Assembly: GCA_015680685.1 (NCBI GenBank)
Contig: MNCI01028452.1
Location: 1,091,710-1,155,709 of the forward strand
Source: Gnetum montanum
Taxonomy: Eukaryota > Streptophyta > Gnetopsida > Gnetales > Gnetaceae
Direction of reading: 5' to 3'
DNA: 64,000 nucleotides
Position numbers and translations under genes: made by a program. Shown piece after piece: positions 30,413 to 42,235 of this stretch (its first letter is position 1; each line of letters opens with the position of its first letter). Below the pieces are notes generated by a model, which was given only the letters and a program-made list of their open reading frames with translations, had not been told where the DNA came from and did no database searches.

Positions 30413-32005
30413 CTTATCTCATCAGTGATTTTATCTAGCCAGGTTGTGATTTTGATAGATTGGTTGCTTGATGTTGTTAGTGGAAATATTGATGAATCGG
30501 TTAAATAAGAGAAGCGATCCATACAATTTAGAAAAATCTTAACACAAGGTGTACTAGAAAAGAGGTATTTACAACAATAAAAAGGAGTTTATTACAAACA
30601 ATTATGAAGGTGTGTATAATTGGATCACATGGATGGGGTAAATAAAAATAACTAGATTATAAAAATTTCTAAGGTAAAGAACTTAACTTAACCAAACCAA
30701 AAGATATGCAACTGGGTCCTCCCCAAAGTAGGCACAAGCCTTTTATGCCCTTGCATAACTTCAAAATAAGGTGTCTGTGGGCACCATGGATGATTAATGG
30801 TTACGGAAAGTTAAGTACAAAAATCTAAAAGTAACTGACTGAGAAACCCGACACATCAAACCAGAACATTGAATCAAAACATGAAACTGGTAGTGAGGTG
30901 AGGCATGAAAAGCATACATGGATGAAAAAGAGAGTGAAATGAAGTTCCAAATTATGGTCACATATAGTCCCTTGTGGAGTTTGTGATTAATTGACTTGGT
31001 AAGATTCTTCCTCAGTCTAAATCAAAACCAACCACCTTCAGTGACTTCACATCGACATTCTAAGTCTAGTCCATCCCCTGAGACACAAGAATGCTCCCAC
31101 AAAACAACCATCGTTCCAAATTGAAGTGAAGGTAGGAAGTGAGAAAGGGTCTTAGTTAGAGGAGACAAGACAAGTCTCATAACTAGTGCTTGTAGCCCTT
31201 GTATTTGGTCTAAGGGATGTGCTTTGAATTCCCATGTTTTTTTTTTGAATGTAAACCACACCATGCAAAGACCCATGAATTTTTTGCATTTATTTTGTCC
31301 AAGGGGTGTGCTTTGAATCCTCATTTTTTTTTTCTGGTGATGAGGATCACACCATGCAAGGACTTATTTGACTTCCTATTATGAAATGATGTGGAATGGT
31401 GAGAAGCTTACGAGAACACTCCTGCACACAGGAAAATAGAAAAACACAAAGAATACTACATCCCTTTGAAGCCACACCTTGTCCAAACCTTTGATTCCTT
31501 CCCAATTTTGGAAACTTCACAAGTCACCAATTTGTTAAAGTTGTATTAATGAAGAAGAGACTACACGCTTCCAAAACAAGAAAAACCATAGAGTATGTGG
31601 ATGGGTGGATGTTGTGGACTCACTGCCTATTACATGAAAAGAAACCATGTTCCAATCATTAGTAATGACATTCAAAGTTATAAACTAGACATCAATAATC
31701 AAATTACAAATAAAGCATACCGCCATCAAGTAGTACATTACCATTGTACCTGCCACCTTATTAGTAGAAAAAGTAGAGACACATCAATCATAAGCAACAT
31801 AACCATAAAAGAAAGTAAAAATGTAGACAATAAATATTGAATATATTAACATTGGTGTAAAAAAAATTAAGAAAACACCAATAATCTTAAAAATAAAAAT
31901 ATGTAAAATAAAGATGTAAAACAAAGAATATGAAAACAAAAAGTTGTAAAACCAAAAATGTGTAAAACAAAAAGGTCAAAAAATAAGGAGATGTCAAAGG
32001 TGTTA
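30413..32005 (-). mobile_element. Post-integrase non-coding region of element C
   Basis: Homologous to the same region in A, B, D, E and L (landmark GGGTCCTCCCCAAAG at about 30716). Runs such as TTTTTTTTTG (31238) and repeats of AAAATGTAAAAC type near 31900 are low-complexity. No gene. Confidence 0.65.
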
Positions 32006-33375
32006 GTAAGGATGGCCATCTCTCCCATGACTAAGTTGGAAGGGAGAGATCCAAAAGATTGAGTGTGATTGTCCATCTAACGAGGTGTTTGTTGTGTTGT
32101 TTAACTTGAGCTCATGAAAAGGTTTTATTTGTTGAATGTTGACTAGTTGTTTCTTATCTGGCCTATTTGGTTTGTAGATGATCATGGCCCTAGATGGAAA
32201 AGTCTCATCAATAATGTAAGCTCCTTCCCACAATGTTTGGAATTTCGTTCATTGGGGTACATGTGTAGGATTCCAATAAAGAACCTTATCTCCTGGTTGA
32301 AACTTTACTTTTCTTATTCTGAGGTCATGGTGTTTCTTGTTGAATGCCTTATGTGTCTCGTTGGATGACAGGACCATTAACCGATTTTCATCTAGCAAGT
32401 TGAGACTCATTAATCATTCTTTCTATGCTAGACTTAGATCTAGGTCGAGGTCATAGGCTATGGAGAGTGTACAAAGCTCAGATTAGATGGGCAATGTTGG
32501 TAGTTTTCCATACATAAGCTCATAGGGAGAATAACCTATAGGAAGCTTCCATGTGGAGCGATAGGCCCAAAGGGCATCATTTAATTTAGTGCTCCAATCC
32601 CTTCTGTATTTGCTAATGGTACACATTAAGATTTTTGTAATCTCCCAATTAGTGACCTTAGCTTGGCCATTGGCTTAGGGGTGATATGGTGTTGTGAGTT
32701 TATGTTTAACCCCCAAGCGTTGCATCAGCTTTTGGAAAGTGGCACCTATAAAATGAGTTCCATTATTAGAAATTAATGCATGAGGTATACCAAACTTGTT
32801 TACAGTGTTTTGTTATATAAATCGAGTAGCAGTGGTGGATGTACAGTCGGTGACAGCTACTTCTTCTGCCCACTTGGTACAATAATCAACTACGACTATT
32901 ATATACACCTTTCCATTTGATAAAGGTGCAATGGAACCCATAAAGTTAATGCCCCAAATGTCGAATGGTTCAAGAGATTGTATCCATTATTGTGATTTGT
33001 CCATTTGAGCTATCATTCCACCATCCCTCTGGCAATGATCACAAGTGCAAACGAATTGATGTGCATCCCTGAAGATTGTTGGCCAATAATACCCTGCCAT
33101 GAGGAGTTTTATGGTTGTGCGTCTCCCAGCATAATGGCTCCCACAAGGACCTTTGTGAACATCCTGAAGATTGCGCAATTGATCCATATTAGGGACACAC
33201 CAACGTAGCAGGTCATCAAGACAAACCTTGTAAAGGTTTTCATTAATCTCCATGAAATATTTGACCCAGTGAAGAAATAGTTGTTTCTTTCTAGCGTCCA
33301 ACCCTTGCGGTGGTTCTTGCTTGAGCAGATAAGTGAGGATGGTGTCATACCATTTTGGTTCATTGGGCATTTGTG
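32006..33375 (-). pseudogene. Integrase of element C
   Basis: Integrase inserts the cDNA copy into the genome. The zinc-binding HHCC domain is open in 33370-32987: HKGPCGSHYAGRRTTIKLL, then GYYWPTIFRDAHQFV and CDHCQR. The core domain follows at about 32980-32480 in broken frames. The C-terminal part (32233-32006) reads MWEGAYIIDETF, then KKQLVNIQQIKPFHE. D and E carry the same blocks. Stops and shifts inactivate it. Confidence 0.85.
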
Positions 33376-33399
33376 CATTGATAGCACATGCAAGGAGAG

Positions 33400-33990
33400 A
33401 TTTGTTAGGAAATTTATTAGATAAAGGGCTTTCTTTCTCCTTGTCATCCCATCTTAGTCATGATAAGTGGTCTTCGACCACATTCTCCACACCTTTACGA
33501 TCTACCATTGTGAGATCGAATTCTTTCAAAATCACAAGCCAAAGTATGACATGGGTGCTCACCATTATTTTTTTCATTAGAAATCTAATGGCACTATGAT
33601 CTGTATGCACAAACACTTTTTAGTCAAGCACATAGTGCCTGAACTTCTCTAAAGCAAACACCACTGCCATCAATTTCTTTTCTATGGTGGCGTAGTTTAG
33701 TTGTGCACATGCGATGCTTTAGCTTGCATAGTGAATGTAATATAGATGTTTTTGATCATCCATCTACCTAAGCACTGCCCCCAAAGCATAATTCAATGCA
33801 TCAGTCATCACATGAAACAATCTGGACCAATCTGGTGCTTGAAGAATAGGGGTTTCAACAAGCTTTTGTTTTAACTATTGAAACATTGATTCACATGTAG
33901 GGCTCTAGACAAATGATGCATCCTTCTTCGTCAATTCTACCAATGGCTTGGCGATTTTGGAAAAATTCTTGATGAATCACCAGTAGTGAC
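33400..33990 (-). pseudogene. RNase H domain of element C
   Basis: Minus-strand text: YATIEKKLMAVVFALEKFRHYVLD, a stop, then KVFVHTDHSAIRFLMKK. The TDHSAIRFL block is typical of gypsy RNase H next to the RT. It joins RT without a gap and leads to the integrase zinc finger. Confidence 0.8.
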
Positions 33991-33999
33991 TAGTATGAC

Positions 34000-34720
34000 C
34001 AAGGAATGATCAAACTTCTTTGATTATTTCAAGTTGGTGGGTTATTCCTTGGATGACCCTTATTTTTTCAAGGTCCTCCTCAATTCTTGCTTTTGAGATG
34101 TGATGTCCCAAGACTGTGCCTTCTTGGACCATAAGATGACTCTTTTGCCAATTGAGCTAGAGGTTTGTTTTGACACATCTTTTTAACACCTGCTCAAGAT
34201 GGTCTACAGCTCGCTCGAACGTAGATCCATAGGTAGAAAAATCATCCATAAAAAATTTTACCCTACTGCCAATATATTGTTGGAAAATGCTAAGAACTAA
34301 TCGTTGAAATGTGACTATGGCATTGCATAGACCAAATGGCATTTGTCAGTAGGCAAAAGTCCCCCAAGGACTTGTGAAAGTTATCTTTGCCTAGTCCTCT
34401 AGTGTAATCTGAATTTGGTTGTAGCCACTATAACCATCAAGAAAGCTAGAATAGTTGTGCCCCAAAATGGTATCCAGTACTTGGTCAACGAAAGGCAACA
34501 AAAAATGATCCTTGAAAGTTACCATGTTGAGCAGTCAAAAATTAATGCACACTTGCCATTTTCCTTCTTTCTTTAGCACAATCATGAGAGGGCTGACCCA
34601 CTCACTATCTGCAATAGGGTAGATGAATCCCTCTTTGAGGAGTTGTTCAATCTCCTCTATGATAATCTATTTTAACTTGGGATTCAAATGTTGTTTTGGC
34701 TTGATGGTGGGGTTAGTGTA
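34000..34720 (-). pseudogene. Reverse transcriptase of element C
   Basis: In order on the minus strand: DGYSGYNQIQI (about 34430), TFTSPWGTFAY, MPFGLCNAIVTFQRLVLSIF and the catalytic box FMDDFSTYG (34226-34252; both aspartates kept, F-M replacing the usual Y-V). LEQVLKRC and VLGHHIS follow. The family's usual active site is intact but several stops interrupt the frame. Confidence 0.87.
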
Positions 34721-35207
34721 TATTCAGTGCTAGCATATTCTTGGATCTATCCCAGTGAGCTCAAAATATGACCAAGTGAAGGTGATTGACCATTTTTCCA
34801 CAACTTTCATCAATTTTTTCTTTTTTTTTTGCAACAAGCTTGGCATTAATGATAACTGGCCTTCCATTTTTCAAAAATACATACTCCATTCCAACCGGTA
34901 GCATCTTTAATTCAAGGGGCTCTTGTTTAAAACTATCAAGAATTTCCAGCTCATCCTAATTGACGTCATCATTTGCTCCTTCAGAGAGCTAGTGGTGAAC
35001 TTGCTCAAGTTCATTCATACTTGCAATGTACTCATACATTAGGCCCTCAGTCAATTCCATGCATAATGTACTACTGCTAGTATTAGCTATCAACCACTGG
35101 GTGCCCTCTTGTTTTATGGCTGCTGCGTATAGACATCTTTGGATATCAACTTCTAGTGCACACTATTTGCATGCAGAGATAGATGTTTGCTTTACTAACC
35201 ATAACTT

Positions 35208-35600
35208 CTACACACAATAGCATCCTGAATCGCTGTACACGATACATGGAACTCTCTTCTTCTCAATCTTTCCAAACTCATTTTCCTTTGATATTTCCAA
35301 GGAAAGATCTCTAATGTTCATTTTGACATCCACAGTACTTAGCCATGCCCTTCCCATAATAATTGGAAAGTCCCCCTTGCAGTTCTCCACTTTGATTACT
35401 AGGAAATCGACGGGATATGACCACCCACAAGTAGTGGTGATGATGTCTTCAACCAGTCCCAATGGAACAGTGATGGACTGGTCTACTAGTTCCAACTGGA
35501 TGTTGCTCTTCTTCAAGGGGGGAAGTTCCACATTGTGTACATCTCATGTGAGATCAGATTAACATTGGAACCAAAGTCAAGAAGAGCTTTGCAAGGCTCA
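35208..35600 (-). pseudogene. Aspartic protease of element C
   Basis: The active-site triplet reads DFG (35570-35578, ALLDFGSNVNLIS) instead of the usual DSG or DTG; D has the same DFG, so the change is family-wide. After it: KKSNIQLELVDQSITVPLG, VEDIITTTCGW and IIMGRAWLSTVDV. The last matches the I-G-R-x-W-L flap-end motif of gypsy proteases. The frame is open from 35531 to 35208. Confidence 0.75.
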
Positions 35601-35609
35601 TTCCTAGCA

Positions 35610-36450
35610 ATCTACAAGTAAACTAGGGGACTCCTGGGATTAGCTAATTTTCTAGGTAGGTTACCATCTCGAATCCAATCGGATACAACATGTGTTAGCA
35701 TTATAGTATGGATTCGAGAGGGATTTTGGTTTGAAGGGGACTCAAATAGAGAGGAAATAGAGGAAGTTGGAGGAGTAGGGTTGCTAACCACTGATGTATC
35801 CAAGGGTTTTGATGGGCTATGAGGTCAGAAGAAGGATCTCTTCTTTGTTCATGGTTCCAACCCACTGGATGGGTTAACCGATTGCAGGTTAACTATCCTC
35901 ATAGCATTCCTTTGCTTTGGTTGTGTAGGAAATTCACCCTACATGGAAAGAGTAGGCAGTAGTTGTGCAGGAGGTGGAGGAGTAGGTGCAAGAATAGGAG
36001 GTACATGAGGGTAGTAGGTGGTATCCTTCCTTGGATAGGACGATTGATATGTTTCCAAAGGGTAGTGGTGAAATTGGTAAGCAGAAATATGACTAGAGGA
36101 GTCCCTTGGAGATGAAGATTGCTGAACATAGTAACCATAGGGATCTAGTTGCTGGTAAGGGTATTGCTATCTTTGAGGTGGCAATGCCCACGATTGTGGT
36201 TGTTTCCATTGCTGGTACAATTCATAAGGTTGTGAAGGAGTTTCACTTAGATAGTATTGCTGTGGTTGGTGGAACTATCAAGGATTGCCTTGTGGTTAAG
36301 GCAATATTTTGGACATTTGCCTTTGTGCAAGTTGTGGATGTAAGGCATACACCCTAGATTCCTGCAAGTGTAATACAACTGGGCAACATCCCTTAGGATG
36401 TTCATAATGGAAAGCATCACATCCACCATCATCATTTGAATCACTATCCA
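35610..36450 (-). pseudogene. Gag-protease linker with zinc-like motif, element C
   Basis: CDAFHYEHPKGCCPVVLHLQ (about 36420-36360) corresponds to the CDIC motif of D with one cysteine lost. A proline, tyrosine and glutamine-rich linker with many stops follows. Confidence 0.5.
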
Positions 36451-36469
36451 CAACCATCTCTATCGCAAC

Positions 36470-38191
36470 TATCTTACCTTTACCCTTAGATTTGGCACAT
36501 TCAGCTTCCTTACATCTCTGATGCTCTTGCTCACCACCTTGCTCTTTGGACTCTCTAGTAATTTTTCAAACAACTTGAATCCTATTATCCATAGAGTCCC
36601 ATAATTGATCAACCTTAGTCGTAATTTCTTATTGCAATTTCTAGAATGACAAGGTTTTCTGATTAACCACCTCATCTATGATGAATTCATCCTCACTATC
36701 ACAAAATCTAACCCCCTTTTTGTGAATAGAAGGGTCTTTGTTGTATTTTTCTGCACTTTCATGTTTTTGCAGTTCTCCCTTTTCCTTGGCTACTTGCTCA
36801 ATTACTTTTTGAATCTAACGAGCACTCAACTATGTCAATCTCCCTTGGGCATAGACACCAAGGGTTTTCTTAGTTTCAGACTACAACCTGTCTATGATAT
36901 GGCGAAGTTGATCAAGCTAAGAGTATCCATGGCCAAGACACCTATGCAACAGAGAGTAGTATTAGACAATAGCAGCATCCAAAGACTCATGATTCTCTTG
37001 TTTTCACCCTTGAATTTTTTTCCTTAGATTGGATACTTAGGAGTATGTTTGATATTTGTCATTGAATAGTTCCAACATTGTACTCCACTACCTAATTAAC
37101 TCTAGTTCCAAGGATCGGTACCAACTTTCTGCTTCCTTTATGAGTGTCCTTGGAAATAATTTCAGCTTTTGCCAATCATTTTCAATGTTCTACAAGGAAC
37201 ATGCATCTTGGAAGGCCTTAATATGATTTTGTGGATCAGCCTCATATCCTCCCTCGAACCAAGGGATATTGTTCATATCAAGCCTCTTTATTCTACTTTC
37301 CTTCACATGCCTTGTTGGAATCCTCATAGCCTTTGCAATATTTAACATGCCTCAAGTAGCAAGCAGAGGTTCATCAAGGCCATGATGCTAGTGCCTACGA
37401 TGTTCCCTACTAGCCCTTCTTTCTTGATGATGGGCCTCTCTGGATTGCCCACATCTTTGATCACAACTATCCCAATAGTCCCTTCTATTATTCTAGTCCC
37501 ATCGATCACCTCCATCACAGTTATTTCATCTATGGCCACAATCTAAACCCGATGTAGAAGAAGATGTTGATGAAGGGAAAGAAGAAGGAAAACTTGCTTT
37601 GCACTGACACCTATCATCCTTCTTTTGATGCTTGTGACCACGGTCACAATCATGATCTCTTTTATCCCCCTTTTCTTGACTTCCTTCTCCAGATCCATTT
37701 TTGTCATTGGATCCATTTTGACCAGAACCTAGATTATGGATTATGGATTGTACATTTTGGTTGAGGGCTCCTTGAATGAAGTCAAAGAGAGGAGAATCAC
37801 TATTGCCTTCATCAATTGGGCCAAGAAGATGTGGAAAGATGTTTGATTCCTTGCCTTTCATAAGCTCGTGTTGGTGCTCTAGTTGTAGATCCCTTAATCT
37901 TTGCGCTTCAGTGGGATGATAGTCCCTTGAGTCAGGATCTCGCATCTCATATTCTCCATGAAGATGTTGAAGCTCGTGCTGTGCGAGCATTAGTTAGAGC
38001 ATTGCTAGAAAAAATTGGTCGAGTGGCAACACAATGTTGCCTTCTATATCATGCCACTACATCAATTCATCTTAATATAAGATGAAGGTAAAGTCTGGTA
38101 CATACTCATCAGGATGAGCATATCCCACTTGGTATTGTTGAGGTACTTGAACTACCTTGGGCAGAGATGGGCTCCTATGAGAAGAAGACAT
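36470..38191 (-). pseudogene. gag: Gag of element C
   Basis: The ATG at 38191 opens MSSSHRSPSLPKVVQVPQQY. A 154-codon open part (37990-37526) is glutamine and histidine-rich at first (LAQHELQHLHGEYEMRD) and then glycine, aspartate and lysine-rich. The capsid core at about 37250-36750 is broken, and the C-terminal part near 36600 (LWIIGFKLFEKLLE) matches the 44630 region of D. It differs from the A and B gag in its N-terminal half. Confidence 0.65.
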
Positions 38192-38336
38192 TTTATGTTA
38201 ATAAATATTTTGCAATTAAGATTTAATTTAATAATAATAATAATAATAATTTTTATTTTCATAAGATTTGACTCTCAGGGTTCAAACAACGAGGTTACTA
38301 AATTTCACTAGGCTTAGATAGTGCATGAAGAACTAT

Positions 38337-38357
38337 AGTCCCTAACAACGACGCCAA
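38337..38357 (-). other. Primer-binding site of element C
   Basis: The minus strand reads TTGGCGTCGTTGTTAGGGA, close to the tRNA-Asp-type site, directly inside the 5' LTR. Confidence 0.85.
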
Positions 38358-39185
38358 TGATGAGCCACAAGGTACCCCTACACCCAACTATATAAATCAC
38401 AAGCGTTCATGTGCAATCCAGTTGAATTTCGTAGACTATAGTTACTAAGTACACTAGAGCTAAATAGTGTGTGCATGTTGTTCATTTGTTGTCTTCCCAG
38501 TCCCACTTGTGGAATACAATTATATGGTTAAGTGTGACTGAGGCATAATATTTTTATTATTTTGTGTTTTTCTAGAATTACACACCTAGAAAAAGAATAA
38601 AAGTAAGAGTGATTAACTACTAAGTAAACTATAGTCTAATTTATCCTAACATAAGTAACCGTTCCCACTTCCTAAACACATCCTGAACTTCGTGCAAACA
38701 CTGCTGGGCTATCAAACGCTAAGCATTTCTGAGCTACCAAGGGTCACACGTATGCTCGAAGGGGTCGTGCTTGTGTAATTTAACAATTTTCTTAATTGAT
38801 CAAAATTAATTGCTGCATAAATAACATTAATGTAAATTGCATGAAATATAAATGCATAAGAAAGAAAATCTCAAGTGCTGCAAGGAATGGATCAAAGAGC
38901 TCGTCTGTATTGCCAACACAATGGTGTGCTCAAGTACATCAATGCTTGAATAAAGATCTGTTCACACTTATACCTCCTGCTGCGGGCACTTGGAAAATAT
39001 TCTAACTTTCAAATGGACAAACTACAAGAGTTTCGCTATTGATTGCTAAAAACTTACTCCCAATTGTGCACCACAAAGATGAACACACCACACCAGAAGT
39101 AACCTTGCAATATCAAATGTATGATATCGCATACCTGATATCATGGCCACCCAGATATTGGAGTGATGAAAAACATGATTTATCA
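38358..39185 (-). repeat. 5' LTR of element C, TATA region replaced
   Basis: 828 bases, TGATGAGCCAC to TGATTTATCA. At 39070-39097 the TATA-box segment of the 3' LTR is replaced by 28 unrelated bases of the same length, while the sequence on both sides aligns. GCTAT follows. Confidence 0.9.
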
Positions 39186-39190
39186 GCTAT

Positions 39191-39420
39191 GAACTATCCC
39201 ATGGACAAAGTCGTGTTCTACATATCTGAAGATGGTGCCTCCATGCTTACCTTTGATGCCATGAACAAGACCTCTGAATTTTCTAGAAAGTGGATACCCT
39301 TCTGTAAAATAGAAATATATGCCATAGAACTACAAGCTTAGGAGTTTTATTTCTCATTGAAGATTGATTACCTCAAGGATAAGGTTTAATCCACCTTTGC
39401 AAAGGGCCATCAAGCCATGA
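39191..39420 (+). pseudogene. Cellulose synthase (CesA) pseudogene, right part
   Basis: Reads MNYPMDKVVFYISEDGASML, then TFDAMNKTSEFSRKWIPFCK, EFYFSLKIDYLKDKV, a stop and STFAKGHQAM. CesA has DYPVDKVSCYVSDDGA.ML and KTSEFARKWVPFCKK here. The UDP-binding DDG triplet is EDG in this copy. Homology stops near 39420, far short of the later catalytic motifs. Together with 28745-29166 it covers only a small part of a CesA (usual length about 1000 residues). Confidence 0.9.
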
Positions 39421-39578
39421 TTGGATTTTATCTATGATGTAGTCAAGGATTTGTTGTGGTGTAAGGCTTCTCAACACCATGACGAGGCTAAGAGAGAACT
39501 AGAGATAGTTGGGGAGGTTCTATCTCCAAGATACGATTTCTGCGAAAAGACCGAGGTCAATACTTTGGAGGGAAAAGT

Positions 39579-39880
39579 ATGCTAGATGTGTGGGAGAAAT
39601 ACATTGATTCCTAGACAAGTGAAATTGAAGTTTCCTCCTATTTTTAAGATCTCAATATGATGTTATTGCCCACACTACCTTTGGCACCAACTATAAAGAA
39701 GGCAAGAAAATCTTTCACATGTAGTTCGAACAGATGACCTTTGTTGTAAGACAAAGAAATACAAAAGTGCATGAATAACCTTATTCGAAAGAGAGAAGAA
39801 GATTTGAGCTATAGAACAGATTTTCTTAGGCTGATGATCAATACTAAGGCCAAAAGTAGTCTCCTATAGCAATAACAACA
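39579..39880 (+). pseudogene. Cytochrome P450 gene fragment
   Basis: Plus-strand text MLDVWEKYIDS, a stop, SEIEVSSYF, then after a shift DVIAHTTFGTNYKEGKKIF and EQMTFVV. This closely fits the CYP72-clan segment DVI.RTAFG..YEEGK.IF..Q.EQ. A further FLRLMINTKAK lies near 39825. The heme-binding cysteine region is absent. It starts only about 160 bases after the CesA homology ends. Confidence 0.65.
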
Positions 39881-40600
39881 AAATCAATGAAGTAGGAAAA
39901 TGTAGAGATTCTTACCATGATTGGCTCATCAATAGCATTGACAAAATGGGAAAAGCATGTTCCAAAGAACTACTCCTGCAACAATGCAAATTCACGAATG
40001 TTACCAATAAAGTATCATATGCATGGACATATGATGCAAAATTCATGAGTCTTGATCCTTGATGTAGCCATGGCCATCACTCACCTTGTGGTTGGCACAT
40101 ATCTTCTATCACTTTAGAGATTTCATCTTAATTTAAGATCCCAAGGATGCCAAACTTGGCAATTTGCCCCAATTATAATGAATTGGTATCAGATTCTTTA
40201 ATACTCATTTATTATGAAAATAATTATTTTTAAACATTGTTGAGTAGAAATAAGCTATTCCACTTTGTATTGAGGGGGGCACCCAATGGAAACCCAGTGG
40301 ACATCCAAAGGGGCACCCAAGGGAGTCAATACCCAAGAGAACCCACATCAAGTTGAAAACAATTTCCCTTAAAGAATTGTTACATGAGGATTCATTAAGC
40401 CTTGTGGAAATTATAAATCATTAGAGTCCATTGTTGAGCTATTGAGGTTGCTGCATTATGGAAATAGCAAGGCAAAATTACAAATTAGGTAAAGTCTCCC
40501 TTGTAATCCTCATAATCTATGCTTGTATTTATGATTTCAACTTGAATTAAATATTAATTTCCATTCTTAAAATTAATATTAGAAGTTAGGATGATAATTT
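39881..40600. other. No recognised gene
   Basis: Mixed sequence with no supported frame. Short repeats of GGGGCACCCAA type occur near 40277-40318. It may contain the decayed downstream part of the captured gene fragments or of ORF3 of L. Confidence 0.35.
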
Positions 40601-40689
40601 ATGTTTTTATTTATGACTGACAATCATAAGTATGGGATTTAACTAGCTACTTGTTTTTGGGGTTTTTGTTACTGTTGTTGTTATTGGCT

Positions 40690-40760
40690 CCTTCCTCCTA
40701 AGGTTACTTTTCCCTAGGCTGCAATGGCCCTCCTAGTTGTGGTCCTCATTTGAGTGTCAT
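40690..40760 (-). pseudogene. ORF3 start of fragment L
   Basis: Reads MTLK, a stop, GPQLGGPLQPREK. The pattern M-x-x-K...GGP-x-Q matches A (MTPKRRQQGGPSQG) and D. It decays soon after. Confidence 0.4.
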
Positions 40761-40823
40761 TTGTGATCACAAACATAACCCATAATTAGCTCTTTAGTTC
40801 ATAACCTTTATTCATTAGAATAC
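40761..40823 (-). other. Intron-like block before ORF3 in fragment L
   Basis: 63 bases: donor AAG then GTATTC, branch-like GAGCTAATTA, end GTGATCACAA next to ATG, so the acceptor AG has mutated to AA. Confidence 0.45.
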
Positions 40824-41203
40824 CTTTCTTTGTTAGATGAAGTTATGTTAATTTTTTAGAAATTAGAAATGTATCATTTAAGTGCTTGTTTTATGATCGT
40901 AAATTAGGGATATTATTTTATTCCTAGCTAATGAAATGTGTTTGTTGATCTTAACCCTTATGGTAATTTATTTAATATTTTAACCATGGGTGTTAGAAAA
41001 ATTTCAAAAAAAATTTTGTGAAAAACCTAACGTTTATGTCCCCCACGATGTAAAGTGTATCTCAAATAGCATGAGGATTGAAAAATGGGTGAAACCAAGT
41101 AAGCAGTTTAAAAGTTAGGATGCTAGGAAAGTTCTAGTGCTTTGAAAATTTGCAAAAACTCTCTAGCACTTTGAAAAAATGATAAAAATGAGCTAAGTGT
41201 TGC

Positions 41204-41285
41204 ATGTATTTATAGGCTTTGTATGATGCGTCGACAGGGCTACGTTGACTCATTCCACTACGTCAACAGGGATGTATCAATGTAC
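41204..41285 (-). promoter_or_regulatory. TATA-like box and upstream repeats in fragment L
   Basis: On the minus strand GCCTATAAATACATG follows a short array of GTTGAC and GTCGAC units (41228-41270), the same arrangement as an LTR U3, but here between integrase and ORF3. Confidence 0.4.
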
Positions 41286-42235
41286 TTATTCATAGCTATT
41301 TTTGACATTTAGAACCAGAGGAATTTTGGGCAAGTTTTAAAATGAAATCAAACCTAAATGGAAGCTAAAAAGATGTAGCATGATGGAAACAATATGTAAG
41401 AGGGTAGGTTTAATCAAGTAAAAAAATCCAAGTGAATGAGTTCTCTGGGGATGTTCTAATGTCAAATAAAGAAAAATTGGATGTGAAAATTCTATCGAGA
41501 TGATTGATTAATCAAGTAGCCCATGGTTAGGGAATTTAACTTAAAATAAACCAAACAAATGCAAGTGGGTCCTCCCCAAGTAGATGTATGCCTATTATGT
41601 CCTTACATACCTTCATCACAAAGAGTCTATGGGCCCAAAAGTTGATGAATGATTGGGTTAAGTTAAATTTCACAACCATGAAAGGAATTGTACGAGGTTT
41701 GTGCTATCTAGAAAAAAAATTGAACAATTGGCGAGTGTATGAGGTAGTGAGATGGTAGAAAATGAAGTGAGTAAATGGTAGAGAGGAAGGAAACAGAGGA
41801 TAGGTAATTTGCATCCTGGTCACATGAGGTCCTTGGTGAATATTATGATTAATATGATCTAATACTAGTTCATTACAAGTCCAGACCAAGTTCATTCCAT
41901 TTACAGTAACCTTACACTAACATATGTCCTCTTTGCATCAATCAAAAATTCATGATAAGCCTAAAGGATAATCATCACTTGAAGAGAAGATGAAAAAAGA
42001 AAAAGGAAGTAAAGAGGACCTTAGTTACAGGGGTTCCTTTAGGCATGGGTAACATGTCTTTCTTTCCTCATAATGAATGCTTGTAGTCCATTATTTAGTC
42101 TAAGGTGTGTGCTTTGAATTCTCATGTTATTGTGCTTTTTTTCATGGGAACCACACCATGTAAAGACACATACCATGCAAAGACATGCTCCCCTTTATGG
42201 TTAATAATAGGAGTGATGATATACTAGTCAAGTAT

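Larger units (their letters stand above)
29167..39185 (-). mobile_element. Element C, gypsy-type LTR retrotransposon with all pol domains
   Basis: 10.0 kb on the minus strand: 5' LTR 38358-39185, primer-binding site, gag, zinc-like motif and linker, protease, RT, RNase H, integrase, non-coding region, ORF3 remnant, polypurine tract, 3' LTR 29167-30030. The order protease-RT-RNase H-integrase marks Ty3/gypsy. The tRNA-Asp-type primer site suggests an Athila/Tat-like lineage (inference). Every ORF has stops or shifts. It inserted into a CesA pseudogene or gene. Confidence 0.93.
40600..42235 (-). mobile_element. Fragment L of a D-like gypsy element
   Basis: Minus-strand fragment containing, in order, the post-integrase region (landmark GTGGGTCCTCCCC at about 41570), a TATA-bearing insert (40990-41320), the intron-like block (40761-40823) and an ORF3 start (40760). 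LTR and pol are missing. It matches D more closely than C because only D and L carry the TATA insert. Confidence 0.65.

Noticed and set aside
31595-31840. Plus-strand 81-codon frame inside element C
   Set aside because: Antisense to the element's non-coding region, with no motif.
38231-38252. AAT repeat in element C as a meaningful signal
   Set aside because: Simple microsatellite in the leader just before gag.
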